From NCBI GenBank assembly GCA_012295275.1, contig CM022673.1:2889105-2953104 (forward strand): DNA of 64,000 bases. The letters are read 5' to 3'. This DNA is from Chrysomallon squamiferum. Taxonomy: Eukaryota; Mollusca; Gastropoda; Neomphalida; Peltospiridae. Shown here one piece after another: positions 28,249-42,366 of this stretch. The notes beneath the pieces are model-generated. The model saw nothing but the letters and a program-made list of their open reading frames with translations, did no database searches and had not been told where the DNA came from. Each line of letters opens with the position of its first letter. Position 1 is the first letter of the stretch. The translations under genes were made by a program, and so were the position numbers.

Positions 28249-31200
28249 CAATATGGAATCTTGTAGAAGATTTCGGTATTATAGTTTCAAACAGGATTTT
28301 AGCTGTCAGGTTCATATGCATGTTAGTGAGATTTTTGATAACTGTCTTTTATTACTTATTTCTACCTTTTTAAAATCTTTATTTATTAATGTTGATTCAA
28401 TGATTTTGATACATTAACAGCTTAACATTTATGATTATTAATTATCAAATTTAAAAAAGAAAAAAAAGATATTGTATTAAGAGGGAAGAGTGAAAGTAAA
28501 ATGTGAAATATTTTCAGCAAGGGATCTTTTACATAATTCTTCCTAAACAAAACAGAAGTCATGTCTCAGTTCCTGTTAATCTGTATGTGTATCATTTTTT
28601 TTTCGAATCATTTGTTTTCATTAAATTGTTTTATTTGTGTTCTGTAATTCTTAAATCATTACCTTCAATTTTTTATTTAATTTTGTAATTTTATTTTATT
28701 ATTATTTGATTGCATATTCAATTTTATTGTTTTTTAATTTTAGAATGGACTTTTTTGTTTCATTTTTTTTTTTTTTTTTATGGAAGACATGCACAATGTG
28801 TAGTTTTATGATCACATTCCTTCAGTATTTTTTATTTGATTTAATACTGAAGTTTGCTGCTGTTCAAAATGGTGAATTTAGAATAACTATTTTATTATGC
28901 AGACATAGAATCCATCTGTATTCCTGATTTGATGCAATGTCAACTTTCTTCATTTCAGCAATAAATGTATATAAACCTGATCCAACTTTAATATTTATAA
29001 TTATATGTTCACCCATCTCTGTGCCGACTACTGAAGACATCAAATGTGTGGATCATTTCAGTTGCTTTAAAAATGCATTATTATTAATAATTTGTAATAC
29101 CTGATCTTCTCTTGGTGCCAATAAAATATTTTAATCAGATGATGTACCCATTGGTACATTTAAAAAAAAACCTGACCTATTGTCATAGCTTAATGATGCG
29201 TCCACATTTTATGATGCAGGTCGCTGTAGGTCTTGTGATTGTGGAATTAAACAGTAAACCAGCTGTTGCTAAGTAACAGTGCCATCACCATTCAGCAGCA
29301 AGTAACTATCTCATGCACCGGGCCAGAGACAGGAGTACACTAGAGTGTTGAAATACTAGTCAGGCAGGACTGGTTGGTCAGATATAACCAAGAATCCAAC
29401 AGTCTAATCTATGTTGTTTGGTTAAATTTTTCTTATATCTAAGCTTATGTTTAGTATTATACATAATGGACAACATCATGGTAAAAAATAATCTCACAGT
29501 CTGAAGGATTTTTTTTCAAGTTCGTAAAGTATTGAAAACAATCCTTGAGACAAAATTTCTCTGCAAGTTTCTCCATACTTGGATATTTGTACCAAACAAA
29601 GAATTTTGATAAAGCTGTTTATATATAATGTGGAGGTAAAGACAAATGTGTCATAATCAATAGTATTTTTGTTGTTGCTGTTTATTTATTTATTTATCAT
29701 TATCATTTAACAAATTGAAAAGCACAGTTGAAACATTACAACAAAAAATCTGTTGCAAAGGAAATTGCCTACAGTTCTCTGAATCAACAAATTAAATTAT
29801 AATGAAAAAAAACAAAATAAAAATAAATAATAAATGTGAACAAAATTGTAACAATACTTATAATATCACAGATAAAATATCACCATCTTGGTTGAGATAT
29901 TAACAATGTACAGGAAATATTTAAACACAGAAGACATGATGTAAAGGACATGAAAAAAGCAAACAAGTGGAATTTCTGAAGCTGATCCAGTTTAGACAAA
30001 ATCACGACAAATATTTGAATAAACGTTTCATCCTTCAAATATAAATAAAAAGAAAATTTACAAAAAGAAAAAATACTAGAGATGCAAAAATTATAATATG
30101 TTGGCATCAGATCTGTATTTATTTTTTAACACTGGAACAAAACATTCATTTTTATATTTGTAACCTTTTCAGTAATTGTGTGAAACATTTGTCAGTAATT
30201 AAAAAAAAAAAAGAGGATAATATTTAATAAGTTCTGGTGGATAATGACCTATTTTGAGAATATAATTTCTTTTGTATTTTAGGTTTACAAAAAGCTCTGC
30301 AGACCTGTCAAGTCATTCTGAACAATCAGTGTAAGGGAGACAACTAGCTTAAAGCATTCCATGAACATTCTAGTTCTAAACTGACAATAAAGGAGATAAA
30401 TCAATATATACAAATAAAATAAAGTAATCAGGGACTAGTATTTGCACACTCAAAACTATAAAGCACATTTAAAAAAAAAAAAATGACTAGTCAGGGGATT
30501 ACAAAACATGTAAATAGAGAAAAACAAAAAGTAATCAACAAGAAATTCATTTGCTGGTTACTATCCTAACATTAAACAAACATTTCCAGTTACATCCAAA
30601 TATTGCTTCTAAATAATCTCTTTTATAAATCTAAAATTCAAATCATTATCTTTGTCACTGAAAATGAACTGCTTAATTTTTTTTTTTTTTAGCTGGTAAT
30701 AAACAAAGTAACAGAAGAAAAGCTACCTATCAGCAGCACCCTCCTCCAGTTCTTCAGGGACATCATCATACATCGTCTTACCTACAACATTAAACAGAAC
30801 AGCCATCATAGTTAATTGAAACATGGGAAATGAAAATACAACAGACAATGCTTTATATAGGAATAAAACAAAATATACTCAAATTCAATCTTATTTTAAA
30901 TTTTTTTTTTTTTTTTTTTAATATAATTTTATAAACATTCTGATCAACAATATACAAGATATAAATCCAAAAAGAAAAACAAAAGTTGAAATTTCAAATG
31001 ACAGTTATCAATATATTTGTAACGAGCATGAATTTCTATCTAAATTTAATATATATGGGAAAAGAATTTTCTAGATAAATGTCAGTTGAACAGTACCATA
31101 AGGGAACACGCAAACACCTTAACAGACTATGCAATACAGTACTTTTACAATACTGGTACAGTCTATCAGGAATTTTTGAGCCAACCACCTGTATAATTTT

Positions 31201-34200
31201 TTTACTCACGTCGTTTCCTTTGTGACCTTCTGACCAAGTTTTCCTTCATCATTCTTTCCTTTCGTTTCTCCTCTCGAATTTTCTTTTTCTCCAGTTTTGC
31301 ATTAATTTTCTGTTGCTTCACTTTTATTTCCTCGGATTTCACAAACTCCAAATAATCTTTGCGTTCCTGCTCAAATTTTTCCAATATTGCCATATCAAAC
31401 TTGTGCCTTTGATCTGCAAATGGAATAAACCAAGTTTACTGAGTATTTGTCTTTTTATTCAGCTTAGAAGTAATTTAAACACCTCATGTTGTTTCACTGG
31501 TTTCTATTTGTTAAAATATACCAACATAATAAACTATTAGATTCAGTGTTAGATAGATCTATCTATATATATTTATATATACATGTGTAATTCTGTAACT
31601 GTACATTTATAAGACTATATATATACATACATGTATACATATACATAAACACAAATTTACAAGTAAACATTTTACAAACCTATAGCTTTATCAACCAAAA
31701 TGCGGTGAAATTTTTCTTCTTTTTTGAACTTGTTCTGAAAAATCAAAGTTAAAAAAGTTTAACGTAAAATCGAAATATCAAAGGGCCACAAGTTTGGTGT
31801 GGCAGTAGCAATGAAATCCACAGAAATAAAAGTGAATTGCTACTGCAAAACTGGAGAGAAACAAACTAACAAATCCATCATTTTTCAAAATTATATCATA
31901 ATCAGAAGAAAACATGAAATTACCGATTTGAACCATAAAGAAAGCAACTTATGAACAAAAATATAAATAAATTCTAATCAAGATTTTTGCCCAATTTAGG
32001 TATGTAAAACAAAAAGTAACTCATTAACTAACCTTTATTTCCTTGCGAGAACGATCGGGGAAAAGTTTCATCAGCATTGTAAAATCTGTGCCAACAGTTG
32101 AGAGAGCTCGATAAAACTGCTTAGTTTCTGGAAGAAATAAAAATTATTTTAATATTAATTTCTAGAACATTCAGCTATTTAAATGATTTAGCTTCGTTAA
32201 TATTTCAAACAATAATAGAATGAAAGTTATTTTAAATATTTTAAATAGTAAGTCAACTTTGTATGTTGTCTATGTAACCCACTCCAAAATCTGAGAAGTT
32301 TGTTTTAATTCTAAAAATTGACATTTAATTATTTTCTTCTGCTACAAAAGAAACAAAAAGACACACACACACAAACAAAGGGTGTAAAACAGGTGAATAT
32401 TTATTTACGTTATAAAAACTGTGAAGATCAAGAGAAAATGTTTTCATATTGACAAACCCATAACATTCCATCTTCGAGATTGAATTCGGTTGCCATAGAA
32501 ACCACCACAAGGACGAGATTCATCCTCTTCTACAATTTCCATGTCTTCAGTTTTGTCTTTCTCCTGATTATCTATCACCAAACTGAAATTACCAAAAATA
32601 AAATAAAAAAAATAATGCACTTACAGCACTTTCTTTATTAAATAATTAAAAAAATGGACCAAAATTACCTGTAATACCTGTAATAAAATTGATTTATCTG
32701 CACATTCAGACATGGAGTGAATATTTTACTGTTGTATTTTGACACTTGCTGGTACACTGGCTGTATTTAAATATCTACAAAACATCTGACCTTGATTTCA
32801 GGAATAATTTATTTAACATTTAAAAAAAAGAAAAAAAAAGCTAATTTGTTCTCCAGAAAGAGATGGATAGAATTAAGACAAGTAGTGGCACATTCTTTTC
32901 ATAAAATATTAATCCCTGAGGATGTGTATTTTTTTTTAAATTATGCAACATATTAAATTATTGTATATTATTTTTCTGTGTCATTTGAAATTGGTTACTT
33001 TTAGTAATTAGAAACCATAAAGCAAAATATTATTTCTCTACCTTCTGAAAGACGGAAACAGGACACATTGAACTTTAATAAATGATTTATGGAGTAATTT
33101 TTGAAAATGTACACAATGTGATAAAATGGTACTTAAAAAAAAGACTGCAAAATGAAACTTATTAATGAATGAGCTGTTCAAACTTGCTAGCATGAAGTGA
33201 TATAGTCATTTTTAATTTTATTTGTCTCAGTGTTAAGCATGTATCTTACTAAATATGTTTACTTACCTTTCCTCATTCAGTATTATGTTGCCATCTGGTC
33301 CTATTTTAACCTGAGGAACTGGCATCGAGTCATCATCCCCATCATCGACATCCTGAGGTTCCTGAGCTACTGGAGGAGTTGCAGCTATTGTTGCTGGTTC
33401 ACTTCTTGGTGAATTTGTCACAGATTTGTTTTTTATTTTTGGTCTGAGGGAATAAAAGTTGAAATAAAGTTCCATATTATGAGTTATGGTTTATTTGTTT
33501 ATTTAATTTTAATTTTTTGAAACTGAGCTGCTGTATTTTTTATCAAATGTATTTTTGGTTTTTAATATACAGTTATTTTATAAATTCATATACAATCATA
33601 ACTTTTTACAATATATAATGCACTATTATCAATTTCATACACAAAATTTTCACTGATTCCATAAGTAATTTAAATAAGGACCTTACTTGAGAACATTTGT
33701 TCTGGGATTCCAGTAAATAAGATCTCCCATTGTCAGTTTCTGTCTGTTAGGTGGTTCATCCGTTGATGGCAAAATTTTATGAGCACGATGCTGAAAATAA
33801 TTTATGTACTTGTTTAAATTTACATTTTGCAAACAAAAATTTGTAAAATATAAAAATTTGAAAAAAAAAGAAAATAAGAAAAAGGACATGTTTTATTATA
33901 TGGTCAGTGATATTAAAGCAATCCCTTTCTCAATCAGCCCATTCGTTTGCTTGCACATTGATAGTGCAGGACAGCAGTGCATACCAAGCACTTTAATCCA
34001 CAAGATGTATGGAATGGGATAGATGAAATGTATAAGTACAGTATTCTTGTGGGAACTTAATATGATCCACAAAGTGGCAAAATCAGGTGCTTTTTCTCCC
34101 TGACTGCATACTATTTGATCATTTTTTTTTTTTTTTTTTTTACACAATAACTAGTGATACTAAGCTTTTTTCAGTTTAACACGCAATACCTCTTTACGTC

Positions 34201-35789
34201 TTTCAGTTTTAGCCTTGACAGTTTTCTCTGTTGATTCAGCAGACTGCTGGGTTGATGATTTGGTTTGAGCCGAGTTTTCAACATTTTTCGGTTTAACCTG
34301 ACTCTCCTCTGATTCTGTCTCTGCTGCTGGAGCTGGAGATTCTGCTGTATTTGCAGAACTGAAAAATAACAATATTGACAGTTAAGATTAATTATGTAAT
34401 AGATTACATGACTAAGTAGTCTTTAATGCATCATTATCAGACTAAAGAGTTCTATGATTTAGATTTTTCATTCAATCTTTTTTTCTTGTAAATTTATTTT
34501 AAATGAAATTTTTTTTAAATAAAAGGTTATTGTAAGATAAACACATCTAGGATGTTACACTTGAAATGATGCAACACTGTATACATGCAATACTTGTGCA
34601 TCTCTATGCACATCTATCAGAAAATATTCATATACACTCTGCATCAGGTGTGTAATACATGATATTAATACTCTCACAATATTCCTTTAGAAGTTATTTT
34701 CCAACATTTTTAAGAATACTAATCAAACGGTGAGATAAAAATCAGTTTTAAAATGTCAATATATCTTGGTCATCTTCAACAATACAATACACTGGGAGAG
34801 AAAAGAATCTATTCATTGCTGTTTTTAATAATCTTTGGTTAACATTAAATCAAGAACCTTTGTTTTACAGGACTTGCAGGAACCGATTTCTCCTTTGTGT
34901 TGTCATTTGTTTCAGGTTGAGGAACATTACTTAATACAGGGGATGACACGACAGTTGTTGTTGAAACTGATGTCACATTTTGTGAGGTCGAAGTTCTGGA
35001 AAGAGAATCAAATGAAATATACTGTAATGAAATGATGTGTTAAAATTCAGAATTCATCAGCTGTTTAAAAATAATTTTCTCAATTCTAATTATTAGTAAT
35101 GGTTATAATATTTACTATATGAAATAATCGTTAGTTTTTCTTTTTTTTAATTATGTCTTTACAATTTAAACCTCTCAAAATCAGACATGTTTATTAGGCA
35201 AAGTTTTAACCATATTTATAACTTGGTAAATATTGGTAAAAATTACCTTTCATTAACTCACAGTTAAAATGATTAAGCATTTAACTTCAGTGTGACAGTT
35301 TTCTGAAAGAAGAATTTCATACCTTGATATCTTGGGTCGACCAGAATCACTAACATTAGGACGTGCTTTGGGAAATCGACTCCTGACTGGTTTAGGTTTA
35401 GCTTCATGTTTCGATTCTGGCGTATCACTGCATTCAGGAACTTCATTTTTTGATGTATCTGAATTATCTTTAACGGTCACAGGAACAGAAGAACCAACAG
35501 TCTCTTCTTGAACAAGGACTTCTTTAGTTTGGTTATCATCAGCTGTGATTTTAGAGGCTGAAGGAGATGAAGTAGCTGATGTTGGAATTTCAGTTTCAGG
35601 AACCAGAGAAGCGGTTTGACAGTTTGTATTGGAGTCCACCCCTTTTGTTTCTGTGTCCAATACATCTTTATCTGCACCATCATCTTTGGGTCTGATTGGT
35701 ACAGGTGCAGATCCAGAAGCTAGCACAGCTTTACCTGTTTTAGGACCAACATTTGGCCGAAACTGAAGCCTAGATCTTCGAGTGGCCAT
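25401..35789 (-). CDS. BDP1: Transcription factor TFIIIB component B'' (BDP1), 11 coding exons
   Basis: RNA polymerase III initiation factor that joins TBP and BRF1 on tRNA and 5S promoters in the nucleus. Exons in transcript order: 35323-35789, 34858-34995, 34190-34358, 33687-33790, 33267-33443, 32458-32582, 32034-32127, 31680-31734, 31210-31413, 30727-30781, 25401-26943. Family marks in order: N-terminal RRSRLQFRPNV, then RSRFPKARPNV; LTMGDLIYWNP (exon 4); VPQVKIGPDGNIIL (exon 5); the SANT/Myb fold across exons 6-8 (RRWN, FYRALSTVGTDFTMLMKLFP, NKFKKEEK); a Lys/Glu-rich helix (exon 9); and a 514-aa Ser/Gln/Pro-rich last exon. Exon phases agree except at exon 7, which reads one base short and gives an in-frame TAA before its donor (see findings). 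About 1,043 aa if that is a sequencing error; human BDP1 is far longer because of its tail repeats. Identity is firm; exact protein depends on the exon-7 question. Confidence 0.9.
26944..30726 (-). other. Large last intron of BDP1
   Basis: 3.78 kb between coding exons 10 and 11, far longer than the other BDP1 introns (about 0.24-0.68 kb). AT-rich, with a 34-base poly(A) at 28213-28246 and a unique, more GC-containing patch at about 29180-29400 of unknown nature. No coding exon was seen. Confidence 0.7.
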
Positions 35790-35989
35790 ACCAATGACTA
35801 AAAACAATTTACACAAAATTTATTTTAATTTCATTACTTATTTTAAAAATAAAAATAAAGGGTTAAAATCGACATCAAAGTATTTTATCATCCAAATACC
35901 GCAAATTCATATATTTAGCCAAATTATCATAAAATTATTGTTTACAGATGTGCCACATTAATTATTTCAACTGGTTGATTTATAATTAC

Positions 35990-36130
35990 CTGTTAGTGTC
36001 ACGTTAGCAAAATCTGTCCAGTAATTCAGGATACTTCTGTGTAGTTTTTGAACTACTAAACGCAGTAAACCACACACAATCGTGACAGTGTATAATGCAA
36101 TACCACCATAATTACTGTATGTAGATACGT
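35990..36130 (-). other. BDP1: Probable 5'UTR exon and promoter side of BDP1
   Basis: On the minus strand a GTAATT donor follows ...ACTAACAG at 35990. A TTTTTAG acceptor at 35798-35799 begins the first coding exon 8 nt before its ATG. This pairing gives a 5'UTR intron of about 190 bp. The upstream edge is arbitrary because the transcription start cannot be seen. Inference from splice consensus only. Confidence 0.45.
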
Positions 36131-36787
36131 GGACTAACTGTTATACTCTTCGGTATTACATACATCCCAGTTAATATTAAAACTAGTGTGCTTCACAGAA
36201 TTAATATAGGCTTATAGTGTGACAACAGTATGACGAAATGCATGCAACATATGGGCAATTTTGGCAATTTTATTATTCGGCCGAGTTGGTAGACAACGAT
36301 ATACTGAACTGTAAAACTATTACATAACATATAACTTATTTATTAAATATGGACGATTACATTTTCATGGAAATAAAATTACCTCACTGTTAAGCCTATG
36401 TTAGGCGTAATCATGGCACCGACACACGTGCAGCTACATTTCCACGTGCTGATTTAGGTAACTTCGCCGACTTCTGAGTGGAAGTCCTTGTTTTCGTCTC
36501 AGACTTGGACTTAAAGATTTCGAGAAAAAAAGTTAAATATCTTTAACAGCACACACCCAGTGTTTTAATAGAGTCAATATTCTCAAAAATTATCCGCGGA
36601 CGTAGTCAAATATAACAAAACAAGGCTCCCAATCAACTAAGACGCTTGAAACAGAGTTGCAATATTTTTATAATCTTAGACTGCAAGGTCAAGGCTATTT
36701 GTTGTAGTAAATTCCTTCCATTGTGATAGGAGCATTCAACATCTCTTGCAACACCGACTACTACTACTACTACTTCTACTATTACTA

Positions 36788-36830
36788 CTACCTACCTACC
36801 TACCTACCTACCTACCTACCTACCTACCTA
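36788..36830 (+). repeat. (CCTA)n microsatellite
   Basis: Ten perfect tetranucleotide copies following a CTA-rich stretch. Confidence 0.95.
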
Positions 36831-37526
36831 AGTAAATAGTAATGATACTACAATTACACCAGCATGCAGCAACAGCAGAAGCAGCAAGAGCAACAAAAAA
36901 ATAAATAAATAAATAAATAAATAAATATTATTAATTGTATGGATGTGAGGCATTTGCCTCAGTGCAGTCACGACCATGCAGTATAGTTTTAGTATTAGTA
37001 TGTGTCGCCACGAATGTATAAATCATTACTTGCAAATAAACAAAATGGGTCATTCGTACCGCCACTGAAATACACATGTTTAGTATACTGAAAGGCCGAA
37101 GTACGAATTTTTTTTTTGGTTATTATTTTTTATATATAACACGCATACCTAACAGTAAAAACTAGGACAGTAGTCAGCTATAGTGTAGTATGTTTAGCCT
37201 TAAAGGTTAATATCAGGACAGCGAGAGAGAGAGGTAAGAGAGGTGTTTATTTGTAAAGCTTTGAGAATACACCTGTCAGAAAATCTTCATTACTTACAGT
37301 GTAGTTTTAGTAAAAATATAAATTCATTTTGAAAAAAAGGTACACAGTGTATGGAAATGTTTGTTCAACGAAACATGATTATTATTGTTAATTTCTTTTT
37401 CTTTTTCTTTTCATTATGTAATTTTTCTGATGATCTGTTTAGGTATTATTAATGAGTTTCCTTCTTCTAAAAGTACGAACTTTATTTTATTTATTTTATA
37501 TTATCTTTTTATTTTTTTTATTTTTA

Positions 37527-37714
37527 TTGCATACATTTACTCAAGATATTACATTTTATTTTATTGCATATGTTTACTCAAGATATTACATTTTATTTTA
37601 TTGCATATGTTTACTCAAAATATTACATTTTATTTTATTTTATTTTATATCATTTTATTTATTTCATTTTATTTTATTTTATTACATACGTTTACTCATA
37701 TTATTACATTTTAT
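37527..37714 (+). repeat. Minisatellite, 37-bp unit
   Basis: Units begin TTGCATATGTTTACTCAAGA and end ATTACATTTTATTTTA, starting at 37527, 37564 and 37601. A fourth, more divergent copy (TTACATACGTTTACTC) ends near 37714 after an expanded ATTTT stretch. Confidence 0.9.
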
Positions 37715-40700
37715 GTTGTGTGTAAGCATTTTCAACTGTTCGATCTAATGCGAGAAATACACATTTTTTTCGCTTCTGCGGCAGACCTAAAAGGGTAATA
37801 TAAAAAAAAAATACAACCCCTCCCCCAAAAAAAAAAAAAAAAAAAAAAAAAAAAACAAAAAAAAAAAAAAAAAAAAAACAAGAGAAAAAATACATATCAG
37901 TTTAATAAATATATTTATTTTATTAACGTTCATTTTCATTGTACCCTGGCTGTCTGTGGCCCTCTGGGACAAGACGGTCTTTTGTACGTGTGCGACATTA
38001 GTCAGACAGCTACTGGTTCTGTAACATTACTTCAGAGTGCTGTGATACGAAAAACCCACTGATGCTGCATATCACCACGGCGTGACTATGGGACCTTTGG
38101 ACTTCAGGATGGACACTGACAGTGGTCTGTAATGAACGCTTAAATTCAGGACACGGCCATTGCTCAGCAGAACACGCAATAAACCGCAATAAACCGTGTA
38201 ATTAACTACGTCCTGAAATTACTTCTCGTGCATATTACATTGCGTAAAGCTACTTTGTTCAAATGCCCTTAGAAATTATGCTATACACTTTTAACTTTTC
38301 TCTTTTATATATATATATATATATTTCGTTTTTTTTGTTTTTTTTTTTCTTTCTCTGTCATATACTTATTATATATATATATATATTTATTTCTTCTTCT
38401 TAAAATTATATCTCTCTCTGATGTGCATACATATTATACTGCACATAAAATACTTGTGATATATTTATACATACACTGCAAGCCTCACCGATTTCAAGTC
38501 GTCTTTAATAAGCGCAAAAGAAATTTGATTCTTCGAATAACACATGTACACTTTAGAGGAGATTCAGAGATGTACATTCTGTATGTTTCAGGTGATGGTA
38601 AATATATTAAGAAAACAAAGCAAAAAACCCCATATTTCCTAGATCAATACAGTATCATTAATTAAAACATAATAACAGAAAACTTACACAGTTAATATAA
38701 ATTAATATTTCCATGTTGGTAACAGAAATTAACACAGGTATATTACATTTTATACTGTTTGGTACTCTGCAAATATCGTTTATTTTTAAAACAGCAACAG
38801 CTACCCGAGCAACAACGAAAGCAGCAGCAACAACATCAACAACAACAACAACGAAAACAAAAACAAATTAATAATAATGACCCGCCAAAATAATTTTAAA
38901 AGACACAAAAAGCCAAAATCAACAACAATAATAATAACATCTCAAAACATAAAAAACCCTATTAAAACTGGAATATTCGGGCTTGGTATTTTATCATAAT
39001 AAACAGCGTCCACCTGTTTGTGTTGTATCTTCCAGTTTGCAGATAACTGCACACACAGCTATCAGTGTTCAGCCAGACAAAGTGAAGTACCAAAGGCCAC
39101 ATGGTTTTAAATTCACTCCGTGCTGCTTCTAACATTAATCAGATTGTATAATGATTTCGACCTTGTTGTTGTTGCTATTGTTACTGTGGTTATCGTTGTT
39201 ATTGTTGTTGTAGTAGTTGTTATTATTGTTGTTGTTGTTGTTGTTGATACTGTGGTTGTCATTTGTATCAACGTTATCATCAACCTAATTATCATCTTCA
39301 TTATTATTATTATTATTATTATTAAGCTCATGAATGTTATAAAATACAAAGTTGAACGAACAAAACGGACGAATGAATGGAATGAATGGATGGATGAATG
39401 TATGAATGTATGAATGTATGAATGGTGAATGGGAATGAATACCTGGATAAATGGATAAACGGATGAACAAAATAAACTAAACAAAGGCAGATGACCTGAA
39501 TGAAGGAATGAGTGGAGAATGTTCAACGAGATCCTCAGTATCTAAGATAACAACCCTTAACTGGGACAGAGTTATTTTTATTACTGTGCAAGCACTGAAA
39601 CAATCAAGGTTATTGGTACCTGCAATTTCCGTGTTCGCTTCACAATGCAGTATGAACACTGGTCACTGAAGCGTATCTCCAGTACAGTGTCCACTGTTTG
39701 TGTCGTCCCCAGCTGGTAAATTAGAAAGGCTTTGAATTCAAAAAGGTGATAAAAGTAACGTCCACTAGAAAACGTGTTTTGCAATATCTGGCCTTAGGGG
39801 TATAAATAACTTGCCACGCTCTAAATTTTCAGTAGGCCTCTATGTTTAACTCAGTGATTCGCCTGCACCATCACGGAGTTTGATTTGTATGGAACTTAAA
39901 GTGAAATAACAGGTAAATGTGTGTGTATATGTGTATATACTGTATATATAAACACTTATAAAACCTTCGTATTATTCTATCATTGCATGTTTTATTTTAT
40001 TTTATTTTGACTTTACCATCATTTATATCATTCTGAGATATAACACAATTAAACAGGTTTATGTTAAAATTTGCATAACTGGTTTAACTGTTAAAAAGTA
40101 AACGCTTAAAACTCTTCGTAAACTGCAATTAATCCTTTATACGTTTATAATGCAATATTATTAGTGCGGGTAACAGAGGTAGTAGTAGTAATAATAATAA
40201 TAATAATAATGCAGCATTGGAATTGTGTCATAATGTCGCATTACTGTGTCAGTTTACCGAGACCACCCTAAGGCCTAGCTAGCGTGACTTCGTGATCATC
40301 CTTTTGTAAAGCTATTAATTCAGTGAAAACAAACAAAAAATAGATTAACTGTAACAGTACGTAGGTTTATGACTTTTTAACAAACTCCATACTAGTACAT
40401 GAACTGGACATAAGCTGGAAACAGCGGAAAGCCGTTCCCTGCTTGCCCTCCCCCCCCCCAGTTCAACCACTGCATTCCTGAGCGCTTTTCACTTTAAGAG
40501 AAATGTCTAATGTTACTATCTAAGATCTTGTGTACAATTCAAGTGTGTTTGCTGCTGGCTAGAGTGAAACTAATCTGACACGTTGTATATATATATATAT
40601 ATTTTGTTTTGGAGTCTTGTTTTTTGTTTCAGCTCTTTGGTATCTCGATATCATTAACATTTAACGGCATTTCTTTATTTACTTGCTATAGGATCGAACC

Positions 40701-40841
40701 TTCTTGGTATTCCTAAAACCATTTTTTTTTTTTTACTGTTTTTTCCCGTTCCAACCAGAGCAGTGATTTATCTAAAGTTGTCGGAAACTGTATTTTTTTT
40801 TTTTTTATTATGATACTATGTTGAAATAAATAAATAAATAA

Positions 40842-40849
40842 TGATGATG

Positions 40850-40917
<68 letters not shown>

Positions 40918-40945
40918 TCTTCTTCTTCTTATTATTATTATAATA
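40842..40945. repeat. (AAT)n tract with CTT/ATT inverted tail
   Basis: ATGATGATAA leads into (AAT)n to about 40917, then (CTT)n, (ATT)n and AATAATAAG, so part can fold back. Confidence 0.9.
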
Positions 40946-41489
40946 ATAAGAAAATTGTATTTAAAGATCCCTTGCTACTACTAAGCGGTGAGATATCAGT
41001 TATATAATCATTGTTATGTATTAAGTTGTAGTTAGACAAGATTCATTTATGACTTTGCATACCCATTATTTAAAATCACTTGTATTTTGTCTTATGTATA
41101 ATCAAATGAAGTTCAGGATACAATTGTTAAAAAATTGATGTCAGCTTGCTTGGTTGAGTTCACAGCTTTTGTTGTGTCATCATAAGTTCCAGAAAATGTA
41201 CGCAGATTTAGTGCTTTATTTCTTAGTAACTGTTTGTTTGTTAGTGAAAAAACCTTAGCACCAGTCTCATTGCATTTAACGACTATAATAAGTGTATAAT
41301 TAAAACTAATACTCGGCTAAATTAATATATGTTCCAGTTGTTGTGTCCTTATTGTTTTTGTAAATAATGTTTTAAGACATGCAATAATAATAATAAATAA
41401 AAAACAACAAGCAAAAAAAAAAAAAAGCCCCGACCCCTGAAGCATATGTTCTGTAATAAACAAAGGTAAATGTAATACTGGGTGTCTTT

Positions 41490-42331
41490 CCATCTGGTCG
41501 AATTCCCAAATTGTCGAAATACTTCATCTACCGAAATAGCTGATTACTTTCGTATGTAATGAACTTGTCTTCGTCATGTTCATACAAGTAAATCGGTTAT
41601 GTAACATCAACCGAAAGCAGAACAAGTGTTCACTACTCATTTGTTGCAGATTATTTACTTTTCCAATCACAGCCAAGATGTTGCAGGTCGTGAGATCGAT
41701 CTTCTGCTTCTTCTTCTTCTTCTTCTTCCTCTTCCTCTTAACATCATTATCATCAACACTATTATTATTAGTAGTATTATTTAATCTGGTCATTTCTAAT
41801 TCACCAATATTTCCTTCTTTTTTAATTATTTACATTCACCAACCTTCAGTACTTGCACTATTTCGATATTTTCATAGTTGCATACTTTATGCAATAAGCG
41901 ACATCCACACTACAATAATAGCGCGGATTAATGATGTAACTGGTTCCAAATTTCCGATCGTAAAGTGAGATATCGTTAAGCGGGAGACTAATTTACCTAG
42001 AATTAAGATTAAAAACAGAGGTTACGTTTTTCGCGACTGAAATTTGACATAAAAAGAAATGTTAAATAAGGAGAAATCAAACGGCAATTTAGACACAAAT
42101 GATTTAATAGATCATAGATATTAAACAAACAGTAAATAATTTACAAATCAGTTTATACAAATACATTAAGAAATAATTATATGCTGCTCATTGTTTGTAT
42201 CTATACAATAATAGTCGGTTTCCAAATAATCTAGAACAGTTCATTACAGTGACTGAGATAAAAACATGCATGTCAGTAAGACCACTGAACCACATTTAGC
42301 CTTTCGACAAACTGGGAATTCGACCAGTTGG
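41490..42331. mobile_element. Non-autonomous DNA transposon with 30-bp terminal inverted repeats
   Basis: The left end 41490-41519 begins CCATCTGGTCGAATTCCC. The reverse complement of 42302-42331 begins CCAACTGGTCGAATTCCC. The two match at 27 of 30 positions. About 840 bp lie between the outer ends with no transposase-like frame, so this looks like a MITE or internally deleted element. No target-site duplication was clear. It ends about 125 bases before the ATG of synthetase paralogue 1, in its presumed promoter/UTR. The superfamily is not recognised. Confidence 0.6.
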
Positions 42332-42366
42332 GAGTAAGCCGAAATGCTGTCCATTTTGTCTTTCAG

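Larger units (their letters stand above)
36131..41489. other. Intergenic region between BDP1 and the synthetase cluster
   Basis: The two flanking genes point away from each other. Contains (CCTA)n at 36788-36830, a 37-bp minisatellite (37527-37714), an A/C homopolymer block (37800-37880), a trinucleotide GTT/ATT stretch (39160-39325), GAATGAAT repeats (39373-39440) and (AAT)n at 40842-40917. Complex sequence at about 37920-38200 and 39560-39800 matched nothing I know. No similarity to the 5' flank of synthetase paralogue 2 was seen. Confidence 0.55.

Noticed and set aside
39113-39526. 137-aa Thr/Ile/His-rich frame
   Set aside because: Produced by GTT/ATT and GAAT repeats on the opposite strand.
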